Shown in pieces: positions 23,017 through 33,051 of a stretch of 64,000 nucleotides of DNA. Each line of letters starts with the position of its first letter. Positions within the stretch are counted from its first letter, which is position 1. This DNA comes from Nitrospirota bacterium (GTDB lineage: Bacteria > Nitrospirota > Thermodesulfovibrionia > Thermodesulfovibrionales > Dissulfurispiraceae): assembly GCA_021791055.1 (NCBI GenBank), contig JAJYXI010000028.1, positions 1-64,000 on the forward strand. Direction: 5' to 3'. The notes beneath the pieces are model-generated. The model saw only the letters and a program-made list of their open reading frames with translations. It was not told the DNA's origin and made no database searches. Made by a program: the position numbers and the translations under genes.

Positions 23017-23256
23017 TTATCCATTGTCTTCAGGATTTTCAACTTTTATATCCACGCTCTTCTCAGGAACAATCGTAGATATTGCATGTTTGTAAATGAG
23101 CTGCTCGTTTGCCTCTTTGAGCAGGACAACAAAGCTGTCAAACCCTTTAACTATGCCCTTTAATCTGACACCGTTTGTAAGATAGACCACCACCGGAATC
23201 TTTTCCTTTCTCAACTGATTTAAAAAGCTGTCCTGAAGATTCTGCTTACTCCCCAT
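23017..23256 (-). CDS. hfq: RNA chaperone Hfq
   Basis: [57 protein letters not shown]. Confidence 0.97.
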   Translation of the reverse strand: MGSKQNLQDSFLNQLRKEKIPVVVYLTNGVRLKGIVKGFDSFVVLLKEANEQLIYKHAISTIVPEKSVDIKVENPEDNG

Positions 23257-23381
23257 AAATTGTCCTCCTGAATACAGTAATTGTTATTGTTATTTTTATT
23301 ACCATAAAGGATTTTTCTTAATAATTCAAGCACTATGTTATACTATGAAAGCAGTCAGCAGATAGTGAGAGGAGATTTGAA

Positions 23382-23585
23382 ATGCCGATATACGAATATA
23401 GATGCAGCAAATGCGGACATGAATTTGAAAGGCTCGTTTTCGGAGACCAAAATGTAAAATGTCCGAAATGCGATTCAAAAAATGTAAAAAAGAAATTTTC
23501 GGTATTCGGGATGAGCGGGGTCGAAAATCCTACATCTTCGGGATGTTCTTCCTGCAGTTCCGGCTCCTGCAGTTCGTGTAAATAA
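23382..23585 (+). CDS. FmdB-family zinc ribbon protein
   Basis: [42 protein letters not shown]. Confidence 0.9.
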   Translation: MPIYEYRCSKCGHEFERLVFGDQNVKCPKCDSKNVKKKFSVFGMSGVENPTSSGCSSCSSGSCSSCK

Positions 23586-23596
23586 GAAATACCTTT

Positions 23597-24274
23597 ATGC
23601 CTGTCTTTCGATTGTCAGAAGACCTCATCTTCCCTCCGCCTGAATTCTCAGAACATGATGGACTTTTGGCTGTGGGAGGAGACCTGAGCGAAGAGCGCCT
23701 TTTGCTCGCATACTCTATGGGTATATTCCCCTGGTATTCAGAAGGCTCTCCAATCCTATGGTGGTCTCCGGACCCACGCCTTGTATTGATACCAAAGGAG
23801 CTTAAAATATCGAGGAGTTTAAGACAGATTATCAATAAAAATACATATCGAATAACAATCGACAGCTCCTTTGATGAGATTATCAGAAACTGCTCGGATG
23901 TGCATAAGAAAAAACATGGAGGCACATGGATTACAGATGAGATGGCAGATGCATATATCAGACTTCATAAGTCAGGATTCGCCCATTCGGTCGAAAGCTG
24001 GCATGAAGGCGACTTGGTTGGCGGTCTGTATGGAGTATCGCTTGGCGGGGCATTTTTCGGGGAATCCATGTTCAGCAAAGAACCCAATGCCTCAAAGGTT
24101 GCATTTGTAAGGCTCGTACAGCAGTTGATGGAATGGGGTTTTAAATTAATCGATTGTCAGGTGACAACAGAGCATCTTATGAGTTTCGGTGCAAAGGAAA
24201 TCCCCCGCTCTGAATTCATGAAAATGTTAAAACAGTCGCTGAAAATGCCAACGAAAAAAGGAAAGTGGATTTAA
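23597..24274 (+). CDS. aat: leucyl/phenylalanyl-tRNA--protein transferase
   Basis: [50 protein letters not shown]. Confidence 0.97.
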   Translation: MPVFRLSEDLIFPPPEFSEHDGLLAVGGDLSEERLLLAYSMGIFPWYSEGSPILWWSPDPRLVLIPKELKISRSLRQIINKNTYRITIDSSFDEIIRNCSDVHKKKHGGTWITDEMADAYIRLHKSGFAHSVESWHEGDLVGGLYGVSLGGAFFGESMFSKEPNASKVAFVRLVQQLMEWGFKLIDCQVTTEHLMSFGAKEIPRSEFMKMLKQSLKMPTKKGKWI

Positions 24275-24283
24275 ACTCAAATC

Positions 24284-24706
24284 TTATTCAGGATACTTGA
24301 ATGGATTTGCCCTCAATATATTATCCACCTTAAGCGGTCTGCCCTTCAAAACAAACACCGCCATTCCTCTTTCTTCGGTTTTTCTACCGCCTTTCTGCCA
24401 TGTGCCTTTCCATGAAATATTGAGATGAACAACACTATCCTCTATTTCAACCCATACCGGACTAAAGGTCAGGTCGACAGAATCAAAGCTCCTCAGAGCA
24501 CTGCTGATTGTCCTGAAGCCCTCCCTTGTTGCATTTTTTTCGATAACAGCCATGTCCCTCTTTGCATATGCTTCCCTTATCTTTTCAGCAAGGGAAAATG
24601 CCTCTGTAGCTATCTTTGAATCCTCGGATACTTTTTTAACTTCTCCTTTACCGCATGAAGCCACGAAAACAAATATTATAAAGGCTACGATCAAAAATCT
24701 CTTCAT
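24284..24706 (-). CDS. putative lipoprotein
   Basis: MKRFLIVAFIIFVFVASCGKG lipobox-like signal. Confidence 0.65.
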   Translation of the reverse strand: MKRFLIVAFIIFVFVASCGKGEVKKVSEDSKIATEAFSLAEKIREAYAKRDMAVIEKNATREGFRTISSALRSFDSVDLTFSPVWVEIEDSVVHLNISWKGTWQKGGRKTEERGMAVFVLKGRPLKVDNILRANPFKYPE

Positions 24707-24793
24707 AAAACCTCCTCTCCCGTTTTAACTGAACTGAATTATATACGATTTGCGTTCTTTTATTAAAGCCTATAATACTGCTATCATAATAGT

Positions 24794-25237
24794 ATGAAAA
24801 TAGTATGCCAGAATAGAAAAGCGTATCATGACTACAGCATTGAAGAGACCGTCGAGGCCGGAATCCAGCTTTTGGGCACTGAGGTCAAATCTCTAAGGGA
24901 CGGCAAGGCCAACCTTAAAGACAGCTATGTGCTGATTAAAGACTCAGAGGTCATTCTGCTCAACTGCCACATAAGCCCTTATTCTCACGGAAATATCATG
25001 AACCACGACCCGCTTAGGACAAGAAAGCTTTTACTCCACAGAAAAGAGATAGAGAGATTAAGGGGCAAGATGCAGCAGAAAGGTTACACATTAATCCCGC
25101 TTAAGATATATTTCAAGGGCCCTTATGCAAAGGTGGAGATAGGCCTTGCAAAAGGCAAGAGACAATACGAAAAACGGGAGACGGTAAAAGAGAGGGAGGC
25201 AAAAAGGGCAATAGAGAAGGCGATGAAAAACAGGTAA
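24794..25237 (+). CDS. smpB: SsrA-binding protein SmpB
   Basis: [40 protein letters not shown]; directly upstream of tmRNA. Confidence 0.98.
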   Translation: MKIVCQNRKAYHDYSIEETVEAGIQLLGTEVKSLRDGKANLKDSYVLIKDSEVILLNCHISPYSHGNIMNHDPLRTRKLLLHRKEIERLRGKMQQKGYTLIPLKIYFKGPYAKVEIGLAKGKRQYEKRETVKEREAKRAIEKAMKNR

Positions 25238-25265
25238 TTATGCTATAATAAGTATAGCTTCAGCC

Positions 25266-25612
25266 GGGGGCGATAGGGCTCGACGGGGGTTATGAGGCTC
25301 AAGTGGCATGCGGTGGCTCCATCACCACCTAAAAAGATGGAAAAAAACACAAACGCCAACAACGAACTGGCACTCGCTGCTTAACCAATAGCAGCACGCT
25401 CCTTTAAAGTTGCCTGTGCTTTAGAGAAAGCGTCGATCAGCAGGCTGCCGTCAGATGATACCCTTAATTCTGGTGGGAGATTCAAGGGATAGGATATTGG
25501 AAGGCCTGCCTGTTGGCAAGACAATATCCGAGAATGAAATAAGCAGGATAAGCATGTAGAAGCTTGAGAGTAGTACTTTCGGACGCGGGTTCGATTCCCG
25601 CCGCCTCCACCA
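25266..25612 (+). ncRNA. ssrA: transfer-messenger RNA (tmRNA)
   Basis: GGGGGCG...CGCCTCC-A-CCA acceptor pairing; GGGCTCGACGGGG; T-arm GGGTTCGATTCCC; tag reading frame ...NANNELALAA-stop. Confidence 0.97.
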
Positions 25613-25691
25613 AAGAGGGTATTTTCATAAACTAAAGCCCTTCATTTTTTACCCGATAACTAAAGCAAGAAAGGATTCGAAGGAGTTTGCC

Positions 25692-25817
25692 ATGGAACGG
25701 CAGAAAATCAGAGAGCTTGTATCCATCCTTATGGAAAGTTCCTTATACTTTGATTACCCCTTAAAGCAGCGGATGGAAATTATCCGTGGGCTGCTATCGA
25801 AAGTTAACTGGTGTTAA
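25692..25817 (+). CDS. small ORF, 41 aa, unknown function
   Basis: MERQKIRELVSILMESSLYFDYPLKQRMEIIRGLLSKVNWC with GAAGGAG ribosome-binding site 5 nt upstream; below ORF-track length cutoff. Confidence 0.45.
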   Translation: MERQKIRELVSILMESSLYFDYPLKQRMEIIRGLLSKVNWC

Positions 25818-25943
25818 TGCCCCTTGTTTAAGTAGACCCGTGAATTTTGCCTCAATCAGGACATGTCATGCGATGTTTATTGCGGATTATGTTAAGGCAT
25901 TATTACCTTGACTTTTACATCCAGTGTTTAGATAAAATATATT

Positions 25944-26155
25944 GTTTAGGTGCCGAAAGGCTTAATAGGGAATCCCGTGAGGAAAATATTGACCAATTCG
26001 GGAGCGGTCCCGCCGCTGTAACCGGGGACAAAAGCCGATATGCCACTGGAGTTTAGCTCCGGGAAGGCTGGCGAGTAGGAAGAGCCCCCAAAAAAGTCTT
26101 TGATTTTTTGGGGGTGTCGTTGATGAACCGGGAGCCAGAAGACCTGCCTGAAAAA
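25944..26155 (+). promoter_or_regulatory. cobalamin (B12) riboswitch
   Basis: GGTGCCGAAAGG...GGGAATCCCGTG...GCGGTCCCGCCGCTGTAACCGG...GCCACTGG...GGGAAGGCTGGCGAG...GGGAGCCAGAAGACCTGCCT; precedes the cob operon. Confidence 0.95.
26085..26114 (+). repeat. perfect hairpin CCCCCAAAAAA-GTCTTTGA-TTTTTTGGGGG inside the riboswitch
   Basis: 11-bp arms in a peripheral region of the aptamer; loop shared with the inverted repeat at 2276-2300. Confidence 0.8.
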
Positions 26156-26251
26156 GACTTGGATTTAGAATATTCCCGCGGAGGAAGCGCTGCCTCCCAA
26201 AAGATTTGTCTTTTAGGGCAGTGGTGAGGATGAAGTAAAACAGGGTGCAGT

Positions 26252-26285
26252 CCTCATGGCATTTTGCCATGAGGATTTTTTATTT
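26252..26285 (+). terminator. riboswitch expression-platform terminator
   Basis: CCTCATGGCATTTTGCCATGAGG followed by a T-rich run just upstream of cobU. Confidence 0.85.
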
Positions 26286-26298
26286 TAGGGGTGCTTAG

Positions 26299-26847
26299 TT
26301 GATAACATTAGTCTTAGGCGGAGCGAGAAGCGGTAAAAGCAGATTTGCTTTAGAGCTTGCAAATAATTTCATCTTTTCTAAAGAGGGGGTTCGTGGGGGA
26401 GACAGAGTCTCCCCCACTCTCAAGAAGGCGTATGTAGCTACTGCTCAGGCACTGGATGAGGAGATGAAAGAACGCATCGAAAAACATAAAAAAGAACGTT
26501 CAGGCGAGTGGGCAACCTTCGAAGAGCCGATGAACATCTCGACACTGATATCGGACATCAATAGAAGCTATGATGTAATTCTTGTTGACTGCCTGACACT
26601 ATGGCTTTCGAATCTGTTGCTTAATAACAAGAATGTTGAAGCAGAAATAGAGTCTTTTATTTCTTCCTTATCCACTATTCACTGTTCACTATTCACTGTC
26701 TCTAACGAGGTCGGACTTGGAATCGTCCCTGATAATGCCTTGTCAAGAAGGTTCAGAGACTTATCAGGCTATTTAAATCAGAAAATTGCATCAGTAGCAG
26801 ACGAGGTATATCTTGTGACTGCAGGAATCCCGATGAAAATACGATAG
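26299..26847 (+). CDS. cobU: adenosylcobinamide kinase / guanylyltransferase
   Basis: [60 protein letters not shown]; carries two repeat-derived inserts. Confidence 0.95.
   Translation: MITLVLGGARSGKSRFALELANNFIFSKEGVRGGDRVSPTLKKAYVATAQALDEEMKERIEKHKKERSGEWATFEEPMNISTLISDINRSYDVILVDCLTLWLSNLLLNNKNVEAEIESFISSLSTIHCSLFTVSNEVGLGIVPDNALSRRFRDLSGYLNQKIASVADEVYLVTAGIPMKIR
26393..26417. repeat. in-frame palindrome GTGGGGGAGAC-AGA-GTCTCCCCCAC inside cobU
   Basis: 11-bp perfect arms; encodes part of the insert [13 protein letters not shown] between the P-loop helix and KKAYVATAQ. Confidence 0.85.
26671..26703. repeat. 7-bp array (TTCACTR)n in cobU
   Basis: CCACTATTCACTGTTCACTATTCACTGTC; encodes [11 protein letters not shown]. 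Confidence 0.9.
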
Positions 26848-26857
26848 GAGAGCCAAA

Positions 26858-27919
26858 ATGGATTTGTTAAACAAGGCATTAAAAAATATCAAAACAGTAA
26901 ATGAAGAGTGGTATGTCTTGGCCCAGAAACATCTTGACAATCTCACAAAGCCGCTCGAAAGTCTCGGAAGGCTCGAGGAGTTTGCAAAAAGGCTCGTTGC
27001 CATTGCCGAAAATAAAAGCCCGATACTGGATAAAAAGGTTATCTTTACATTTGCAGGGGATCACGGCGTTACAGAAGAAGGCGTATCAGCCTATCCCAAA
27101 GAGGTTACACAGCAGATGGTCTTTAATTTTATAAGAGGCGGTGCAGGCATAAATGTCCTTGCAAGGCATGCAGGCGCAGAGGTCATTGTCGTGGATATTG
27201 GCGTTGATCATGATTTTGATGAGATTGAAGGCCTTGTGAAAATGAAGGTGATAAGAGGAACTGAAAACTTTACAAAGGCTCCTGCAATGACAAGAGACGA
27301 AGCTATAAGATGCCTTGAAGTTGGGATTGAGCTTGCAAACGGATATGCAAAAAAGGGCTGTAAGATATTCGGCACAGGAGAGATGGGAATAGGGAATACA
27401 ACACCATCAAGCGCAATTGCATCGGTGCTGACAGGCAAGGCTGTTTCGGAGGTCACAGGCAAAGGCACAGGCATAACAGACGAGTCATTGAAAAGAAAGG
27501 TCATAGTGATAGAGGAAGGTATAAAATTGAACAAGCCGAATCCTGATGATGCCATTGATGTGCTTTCAAAGGTCGGCGGCGCAGAGATCGGAGGCATTGC
27601 AGGGTTGGTTTTGGGTGCAGCAGCAAACAGGATTCCGGTTGTCATTGACGGATTCATATCCACAGCAGGCGCCCTTATCGCTTATTGCATCAAACCAGCG
27701 GTTAAAGATTATATGTTCGCCGCACACAACTCTGTTGAGATAGGCCATAAGGCAATGCTCGATAGAATGGGATTAGAGCCGATTCTCGACCTTGATTTAA
27801 GGCTTGGAGAGGGCACAGGCGCTGCACTGGCAATGCTCGTGATAGAGGCAGGACTGAAGATATATAAAGAAATGGCAACCTTTGGCGAGGCCGGGGTATC
27901 AAGTGAGATTATGAATTAA
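26858..27919 (+). CDS. cobT: nicotinate-nucleotide--dimethylbenzimidazole phosphoribosyltransferase
   Basis: [64 protein letters not shown]. Confidence 0.97.
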   Translation: MDLLNKALKNIKTVNEEWYVLAQKHLDNLTKPLESLGRLEEFAKRLVAIAENKSPILDKKVIFTFAGDHGVTEEGVSAYPKEVTQQMVFNFIRGGAGINVLARHAGAEVIVVDIGVDHDFDEIEGLVKMKVIRGTENFTKAPAMTRDEAIRCLEVGIELANGYAKKGCKIFGTGEMGIGNTTPSSAIASVLTGKAVSEVTGKGTGITDESLKRKVIVIEEGIKLNKPNPDDAIDVLSKVGGAEIGGIAGLVLGAAANRIPVVIDGFISTAGALIAYCIKPAVKDYMFAAHNSVEIGHKAMLDRMGLEPILDLDLRLGEGTGAALAMLVIEAGLKIYKEMATFGEAGVSSEIMN

Positions 27920-27920
27920 A

Positions 27921-28733
27921 ATGAGACAGTTGCTTCTTGCATTCCAGTTCCTCACCATCATGCCTATAAGGGTTAAAGGCGATATCTCTGAGAAAGAGAT
28001 AGCACAATCAGCCGCATTCTTTCCTCTTGCAGGTGCGTTTCAGGGGTTAATAGCCATTTTATCAGCATTTCTGCTTCTTCAGATATTTCCTCCTGAAATT
28101 ACTTCAGGGCTGATTATTCTGATACTGATAATCAGTAATGGAGGCTTTCACCTCGATGGCCTTGCAGACACCTTTGATGCGATAGCTGTAAAATCAACAG
28201 GAGACAGAGAAACAGACATGGAGAGAAGGCTCTCTGTCATGAAAGACAGCACAGCAGGGGCGATCGGAGTAACGGCTCTGGTTGTCACAATCCTGATGAA
28301 ATATCTGCTTATCAGCAGCATGCTTCACAACTATTCGCTCTTTACCGTTTACTGCCTGCTGTTTCTGATGCCTGTATTCTCAAAGTGGACAATGATTATT
28401 GCCATGTACCACGGCACATCCGCAAGGCAGGATGGCCTCGGCAAGATATTCCTTAATAATGTAAGAATAAATACAGTCATATTTTCATCATTATTAATAA
28501 CTGTCTTGTATATATCAGTCGCCGAGCTGCATCTGCTAAAGGTTTATGGTGCTAACAGCACGGCAGTATTTGTCGTCCTCTCTGTCCTTTTATATATATT
28601 CAGCCTTGCATCCGCAAGGTTCTGTATAAAAAAATTCGGTGGACTCACCGGAGACAATCTTGGCGCAATAAGCGAAATTTCAGAGATATTGTTTTTGATG
28701 GTGGCAACGGTATGGTTACAACACTATATTTAA
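27921..28733 (+). CDS. cobS: adenosylcobinamide-GDP ribazoletransferase
   Basis: MRQLLLAFQFLTIMPIRV, GGFHLDGLADTFDA, RLSVMKDSTAGAIGV, GGLTGDNLGAISEISE. Confidence 0.95.
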   Translation: MRQLLLAFQFLTIMPIRVKGDISEKEIAQSAAFFPLAGAFQGLIAILSAFLLLQIFPPEITSGLIILILIISNGGFHLDGLADTFDAIAVKSTGDRETDMERRLSVMKDSTAGAIGVTALVVTILMKYLLISSMLHNYSLFTVYCLLFLMPVFSKWTMIIAMYHGTSARQDGLGKIFLNNVRINTVIFSSLLITVLYISVAELHLLKVYGANSTAVFVVLSVLLYIFSLASARFCIKKFGGLTGDNLGAISEISEILFLMVATVWLQHYI

Positions 28734-29314
28734 TAAGGCACGGCGAGACCGAAGGCAGTGAAGTAAAACGATATAAAGGGAGCATTGATGTGCCTCTGTC
28801 TGAAAAGGGCATCAGGCAGATTAAAAGGGCGTCGGATTTTATAAAAGATAAGCTAACTGCCGTTTATTGTTCGCCTTTGAGCAGAGCTTTAAAAAGCGCA
28901 GAAATAATCTCAGAGCCTCACGGCTTAAAGCCCGTTGTAATACATGGCATCCGGGAGAGGAGTTTCGGCATCTGGGAAGGGATGAGCTTTGACGAAATCA
29001 AAGAGAAATATCCGGAGGAATTCGAGGCATGGGCAGGCAATCCACTTAAATACAGTCCCGTGGAAGGAGAAAGCACCATTGAGGTAAGGGATAGGGTGAT
29101 CAGGGCGTTAGATATGATATTAAACAATCACAATGACGAACATATAGCAATAATTGCGCATGGAGGGGTAAATAGGATTATCCTCTGCCATATCATGGGG
29201 ATACCGCTCGAAAATATCTTCAGGATAGAACAGGACTTCGCCGCTGTGAACATCATCGAGTTCTGGGAGAAATATCAGGTGGTTAAACTTTTAAACGGGG
29301 TTTCCATTGGCTAA
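28712..29314 (+). CDS. cobC: histidine phosphatase, probable alpha-ribazole phosphatase
   Basis: LIRHGETEGSEVKRYKGSIDVPLSEKG, IAHGGVNRIIL; in cob operon. Confidence 0.87.
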   Translation: MVTTLYLIRHGETEGSEVKRYKGSIDVPLSEKGIRQIKRASDFIKDKLTAVYCSPLSRALKSAEIISEPHGLKPVVIHGIRERSFGIWEGMSFDEIKEKYPEEFEAWAGNPLKYSPVEGESTIEVRDRVIRALDMILNNHNDEHIAIIAHGGVNRIILCHIMGIPLENIFRIEQDFAAVNIIEFWEKYQVVKLLNGVSIG

Positions 29315-30875
29315 GGCATTGATGATACAGGGTACCGGCTCAGGTGCCGGCAAAAGCCTGATTGCAGCAGCGCTCTGCAGGATTTTCAGGAACATGGGCA
29401 TAGATGTGGCTCCATTCAAGGCGCAGAACATGGCTTTAAATTCATACATAACTGCCGAAGGCGGAGAGATAGGCAGGGCTCAGGCATTACAGGCAGAGGC
29501 AGCGAGAATAGCGCCGACATCGGACATGAATCCCATATTGCTTAAGGCATCAGGGGATATGGGCTCGCAGGTGATTATTCAGGGAAAAGTCCATTCCACA
29601 ATGAAGGCACAGGAATATTACTCATTTAAAAAAAATGCATGGAATGCTGCAAAAGAGTCATTTGACAGGCTTTCGCAAAAATACAATCTTATAATTATGG
29701 AGGGGGCAGGAAGCCCTGCAGAGATAAATCTCATGGATGTGGATATTGTAAACATGTCGATTGCAAAACATGCAAAGGCGCCTGTGATTTTAGTGGGGGA
29801 TATAGACAAGGGAGGAGTTTTTGCATCCCTGTATGGAACCATTAAATTACTTGGGCGGGATAGCAGGCATATCAAGGCATTTATCATAAACAAATTTCGT
29901 GGAGATTTGGAAATACTAAGGCCCGGACTTGAAATGATAAAGGATAAAACAGGAAAACCGGTGATAGGGGTATTGCCGTATATAAAAGACATGGGTTTAC
30001 CGGAGGAGGATGGCCTTGCCCTATGTCACGGTTCACGGTTCACGGTTCACGGTTCACGGGGAATTAAAATCGTTATTGTAAGGCTTCGGTATATATCTAA
30101 CTTCACAGACTTTGACCCGTTTCTATATGAGCCTGATGTGGAGCTTATATATTCAAACAATCCCGCGGATATAGAAAATGCGGATATTGTAATAATCCCT
30201 GGAACAAAGAATACTGTAAAAGACCTTTTGTTCTTAAAAGATGAGCGTCTCGATGAAAGCATTAAACGGGCTTATTCAAAGGGTATACAGATTATCGGCA
30301 TGTGCGGCGGATACCAGATGCTGGGTAAAAAGATATACGACCCTCATGAAGTGGAAAGCAATCATAAAGAGATTGACGGCATAGGGCTTCTGGACATAGA
30401 AACGACCTTTGAGAAAAACAAGACCACATGCCAGACAGAGGCAGAAATGGTCAATAGCTTATGGCTCATAGCTCATAGCAATAAAAATAATCCTTACAAC
30501 CATGAGCTATCAGCTATGAGCTATCAGCCACTAAAAGGCTATGAAATACATATGGGAGTCAGCAAGGGTGATATAGGCTTATTCAGGATAAAAAGGCTTT
30601 CAGTTCTCCATTCACCCATTCACCCATTCACCCATTCACCGGTTCTTGACGGCTCAATAAACGGCAACTGCTGGGGAACCTATATCCACGGGATTTTTGA
30701 AAATGATTTATTCAGAAGGACAATCATAAATCATGCAAGAAAGCGGAAGAATTTATCACTTATTGATTCTGCTGTGAGATATTCTGAAATCAAGGACAGA
30801 GCTATTGATAACCTCGCACATATTGTGAGAGAAAACATTGATATGGATTTCATAAAAGGGATCACCGGCATATGA
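29307..30875 (+). CDS. cobQ: cobyric acid synthase
   Basis: MIQGTGSGAGKSLIAAALCRIFRNMGIDVAPFKAQNMALNSY, GMCGGYQMLGK, YIHGIFEN; several repeat-encoded inserts (SRFTVHGSRG, LWLIAHSN...HELSAMSYQ, HSPIHPFTHSP). Confidence 0.96.
   Translation: MAKALMIQGTGSGAGKSLIAAALCRIFRNMGIDVAPFKAQNMALNSYITAEGGEIGRAQALQAEAARIAPTSDMNPILLKASGDMGSQVIIQGKVHSTMKAQEYYSFKKNAWNAAKESFDRLSQKYNLIIMEGAGSPAEINLMDVDIVNMSIAKHAKAPVILVGDIDKGGVFASLYGTIKLLGRDSRHIKAFIINKFRGDLEILRPGLEMIKDKTGKPVIGVLPYIKDMGLPEEDGLALCHGSRFTVHGSRGIKIVIVRLRYISNFTDFDPFLYEPDVELIYSNNPADIENADIVIIPGTKNTVKDLLFLKDERLDESIKRAYSKGIQIIGMCGGYQMLGKKIYDPHEVESNHKEIDGIGLLDIETTFEKNKTTCQTEAEMVNSLWLIAHSNKNNPYNHELSAMSYQPLKGYEIHMGVSKGDIGLFRIKRLSVLHSPIHPFTHSPVLDGSINGNCWGTYIHGIFENDLFRRTIINHARKRKNLSLIDSAVRYSEIKDRAIDNLAHIVRENIDMDFIKGITGI
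30024..30060. repeat. 7-bp array (GTTCACG)n in cobQ
   Basis: TCACGGTTCACGGTTCACGGTTCACGGTTCACGG; encodes SRFTVHGSR. Confidence 0.95.
30453..30530. repeat. paired 7-bp arrays in opposite orientation in cobQ
   Basis: ATAGCTTATGGCTCATAGCTCATAGC ... CATGAGCTATCAGCTATGAGCTATCAGCC. Confidence 0.85.
30607..30643. repeat. 7-bp array (CCATTCA)n in cobQ
   Basis: CCATTCACCCATTCACCCATTCACCCATTCACC; encodes HSPIHPFTHSP. Confidence 0.95.
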
Positions 30876-31918
30876 CAGATTTCCTTCGATACTTAACTTT
30901 TGACCTTCAGCCTTCAGCCTTCAGCCTTTCGCCTGTGGTGCTGCTTCTGGCATTCCTGCTCGACCTTGCCATCGGCGATCCGGGATGGCTGCCCCATCCT
31001 GTGAGGATTATGGGAAACGCTATAAGCAAAACAGAAGCATTTCTGAGAAAGTGGGAAGTGGAAAGTGGAAAGTGGAAACTAATAGAAAAACTCAAAGGCA
31101 TTATTCTTGTAATTACAATTGTCCTTCCCATCTTTTTTATCACATGGTTTATAGTTCATATCTCAACAAATTATTTTAAATCCCACTTCTTACTTCTTAC
31201 TTCTTACTTCTTACTTATATATCTCACATCCACTACAATCGCCATCCGTGAATTAATCAGTTCTGCAAGGCTTGTGATCGAATCCGCAAAGAATAAAGAT
31301 ATGGAATCCGCGAGGAGCAATCTTGGCATGATTGTAGGCCGCGACACCCAAAACCTTTCTGAGAAGGGAATACTAAAGGCAACCATAGAGACATCGTCAG
31401 AAAACCTTTCGGATGGGGTTATCGCTCCTTTATTTTATCTCGCAATCGGAGGACTTCCCCTTGCAATGGCATATAAGGCAATAAACACTCTGGATTCCAT
31501 GGTTGGATATAAGAACGATAAATACAAAAATTTCGGATGGGCAGCAGCACGGCTTGATGACTTAGCTAACTATATACCTGCAAGAATTACCGGACTACTC
31601 ATTGCCATCTCGTCATCTTTTATTTTCCATTCGCTATTCACTGTTCGCTATTCGCTGAAAACCATGCTCCGTGACGGAAGGAATCATCCAAGTCCAAACG
31701 CAGGCATTCCGGAAGCTGCAATTGCAGGCGCATTAGGCGTAAGACTCGGAGGGCCCTCAACATACAACGGCATCGAGATACAAAAGCCTTACATTGGAGC
31801 AGAAGAAACTGAGAACTATTTATCGGCTTCCGAAAAAGCAACTGATATAATCAAAGTGTCATCGCTGATTGGAACGGGCGTCGCTACAATTATTCTATAT
31901 GCAAGGAATATTCCATGA
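30872..31918 (+). CDS. cbiB: adenosylcobinamide-phosphate synthase
   Basis: LAIGDPGWLPHPVRIMGNAI, DGVIAPLFYLAIGGLPLAMAYKAINTLDSMVGYK; four repeat-encoded segments. Confidence 0.94.
   Translation: MTDFLRYLTFDLQPSAFSLSPVVLLLAFLLDLAIGDPGWLPHPVRIMGNAISKTEAFLRKWEVESGKWKLIEKLKGIILVITIVLPIFFITWFIVHISTNYFKSHFLLLTSYFLLIYLTSTTIAIRELISSARLVIESAKNKDMESARSNLGMIVGRDTQNLSEKGILKATIETSSENLSDGVIAPLFYLAIGGLPLAMAYKAINTLDSMVGYKNDKYKNFGWAAARLDDLANYIPARITGLLIAISSSFIFHSLFTVRYSLKTMLRDGRNHPSPNAGIPEAAIAGALGVRLGGPSTYNGIEIQKPYIGAEETENYLSASEKATDIIKVSSLIGTGVATIILYARNIP
30904..30935. repeat. 7-bp array (CTTCAGC)n in cbiB
   Basis: CCTTCAGCCTTCAGCCTTCAGCCTTTCGCC; further cbiB arrays at 31049-31079, 31182-31217 and 31628-31658. 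Confidence 0.92.
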
Positions 31919-33051
31919 ATGAGCATGAAAGAAATTTAGAGCCGCACGGCGGGAATATATACAGGTTCATGGAGGAGTTCGGTATTAAGAAAGACGAAAT
32001 AATCGATTTCAGCGCGTCCATAAATCCCCTCGGCGTACCCAAGAGTGTGGCATCAGAGATTAAGGACAACATCAAATACCTGTGCAATTATCCCGATCCT
32101 GATGCAAAGCATCTCACACAGGCGATTGCAAGACATTCAGGCGTAGACCCGCAGCATATCCTGTGCGGAAATGGCAGCACAGAGCTTATATATCTTACTG
32201 TTCGGGCATTAAAACCCGAGAAGGTTCTTATACCCATGCCGACATTCTCGGAATATGAGCAGGCATTTAAAAACATGCATCCTGAAGGGGGCATCAAGGA
32301 AAAAATCTCATACTTTGTCATGTGGGAGAAAAATTCGTTCGAAATAAATCCGGAAAAGTTTATTGCTGCGATGTCAGGAAATGATTCATCAGCGACATAC
32401 AAATCATCGCTCGCAACATCGGTGGACATGGCATTCCTGTGCAATCCGAACAATCCGACAAGCGGACTGCTGGGAAAAGAGGATGTGCTGAAGATCGCAG
32501 AAGCTGCCAAGAACCTCAAATGTTATCTCGTTGTTGATGAGGCGTTCATAGATTTTGTCCCGGAAGAATCGGTGGCAAAAGAGGTTCGGAACAATCCCTA
32601 TCTCATTGTGCTGAGGTCACTGACAAAATTCTATGCCCTTTCGGGAATGAGAATCGGTTACGGAGTATTCCCCTCGTCCGTTCTGGACACTATTAATAGA
32701 CACAAAGAGCCATGGACAGTAAATACAATCGCACAATTGGCAGGAATCGCTGCGCTTAATGACATCTCTTACAGAAACCAGACATTCAAGGTTATACGGA
32801 ATGAAAAAAGGGTTTTGGAGGACGGCTTTAAACTGCTTGGAATCACTTATTTCCAGTCTCCGGTCAACTTTTATTTGACAAAACATGAGAATGCTCCAAA
32901 AATACTTGCATCGCTCAGGAGCAAAGGGATACTGGTAAGGGACTGCTCCAATTTCATGGGTCTTGATGGCTCATATATGAGAGTTGCGGTAAAATCAAAT
33001 AGAGATAATATGAGATTGCTTAAGGAGCTTGCGCATCTATGTCGGCAGTAG
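31915..33051 (+). CDS. cobD: threonine-phosphate decarboxylase
   Basis: PHGGNIYRFMEEFGIKKDEIIDFSASINPLGVP, FLCNPNNPTSGLL, VLRSLTKFYALSGMRIGY. Confidence 0.9.
   Translation: MNEHERNLEPHGGNIYRFMEEFGIKKDEIIDFSASINPLGVPKSVASEIKDNIKYLCNYPDPDAKHLTQAIARHSGVDPQHILCGNGSTELIYLTVRALKPEKVLIPMPTFSEYEQAFKNMHPEGGIKEKISYFVMWEKNSFEINPEKFIAAMSGNDSSATYKSSLATSVDMAFLCNPNNPTSGLLGKEDVLKIAEAAKNLKCYLVVDEAFIDFVPEESVAKEVRNNPYLIVLRSLTKFYALSGMRIGYGVFPSSVLDTINRHKEPWTVNTIAQLAGIAALNDISYRNQTFKVIRNEKRVLEDGFKLLGITYFQSPVNFYLTKHENAPKILASLRSKGILVRDCSNFMGLDGSYMRVAVKSNRDNMRLLKELAHLCRQ

Noticed and set aside
25266-25612. tmRNA 3' end as an integrated-element attachment site
   Set aside because: No integrase or duplicated 3' tmRNA fragment downstream; next features are a small ORF and a riboswitch.
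30001-30060. Possible CRISPR-like or minisatellite array (tandem GTTCACG units)
   Set aside because: Units are only 7 bp with no spacers, the array sits in-frame in cobQ, and there are no cas genes in the window.
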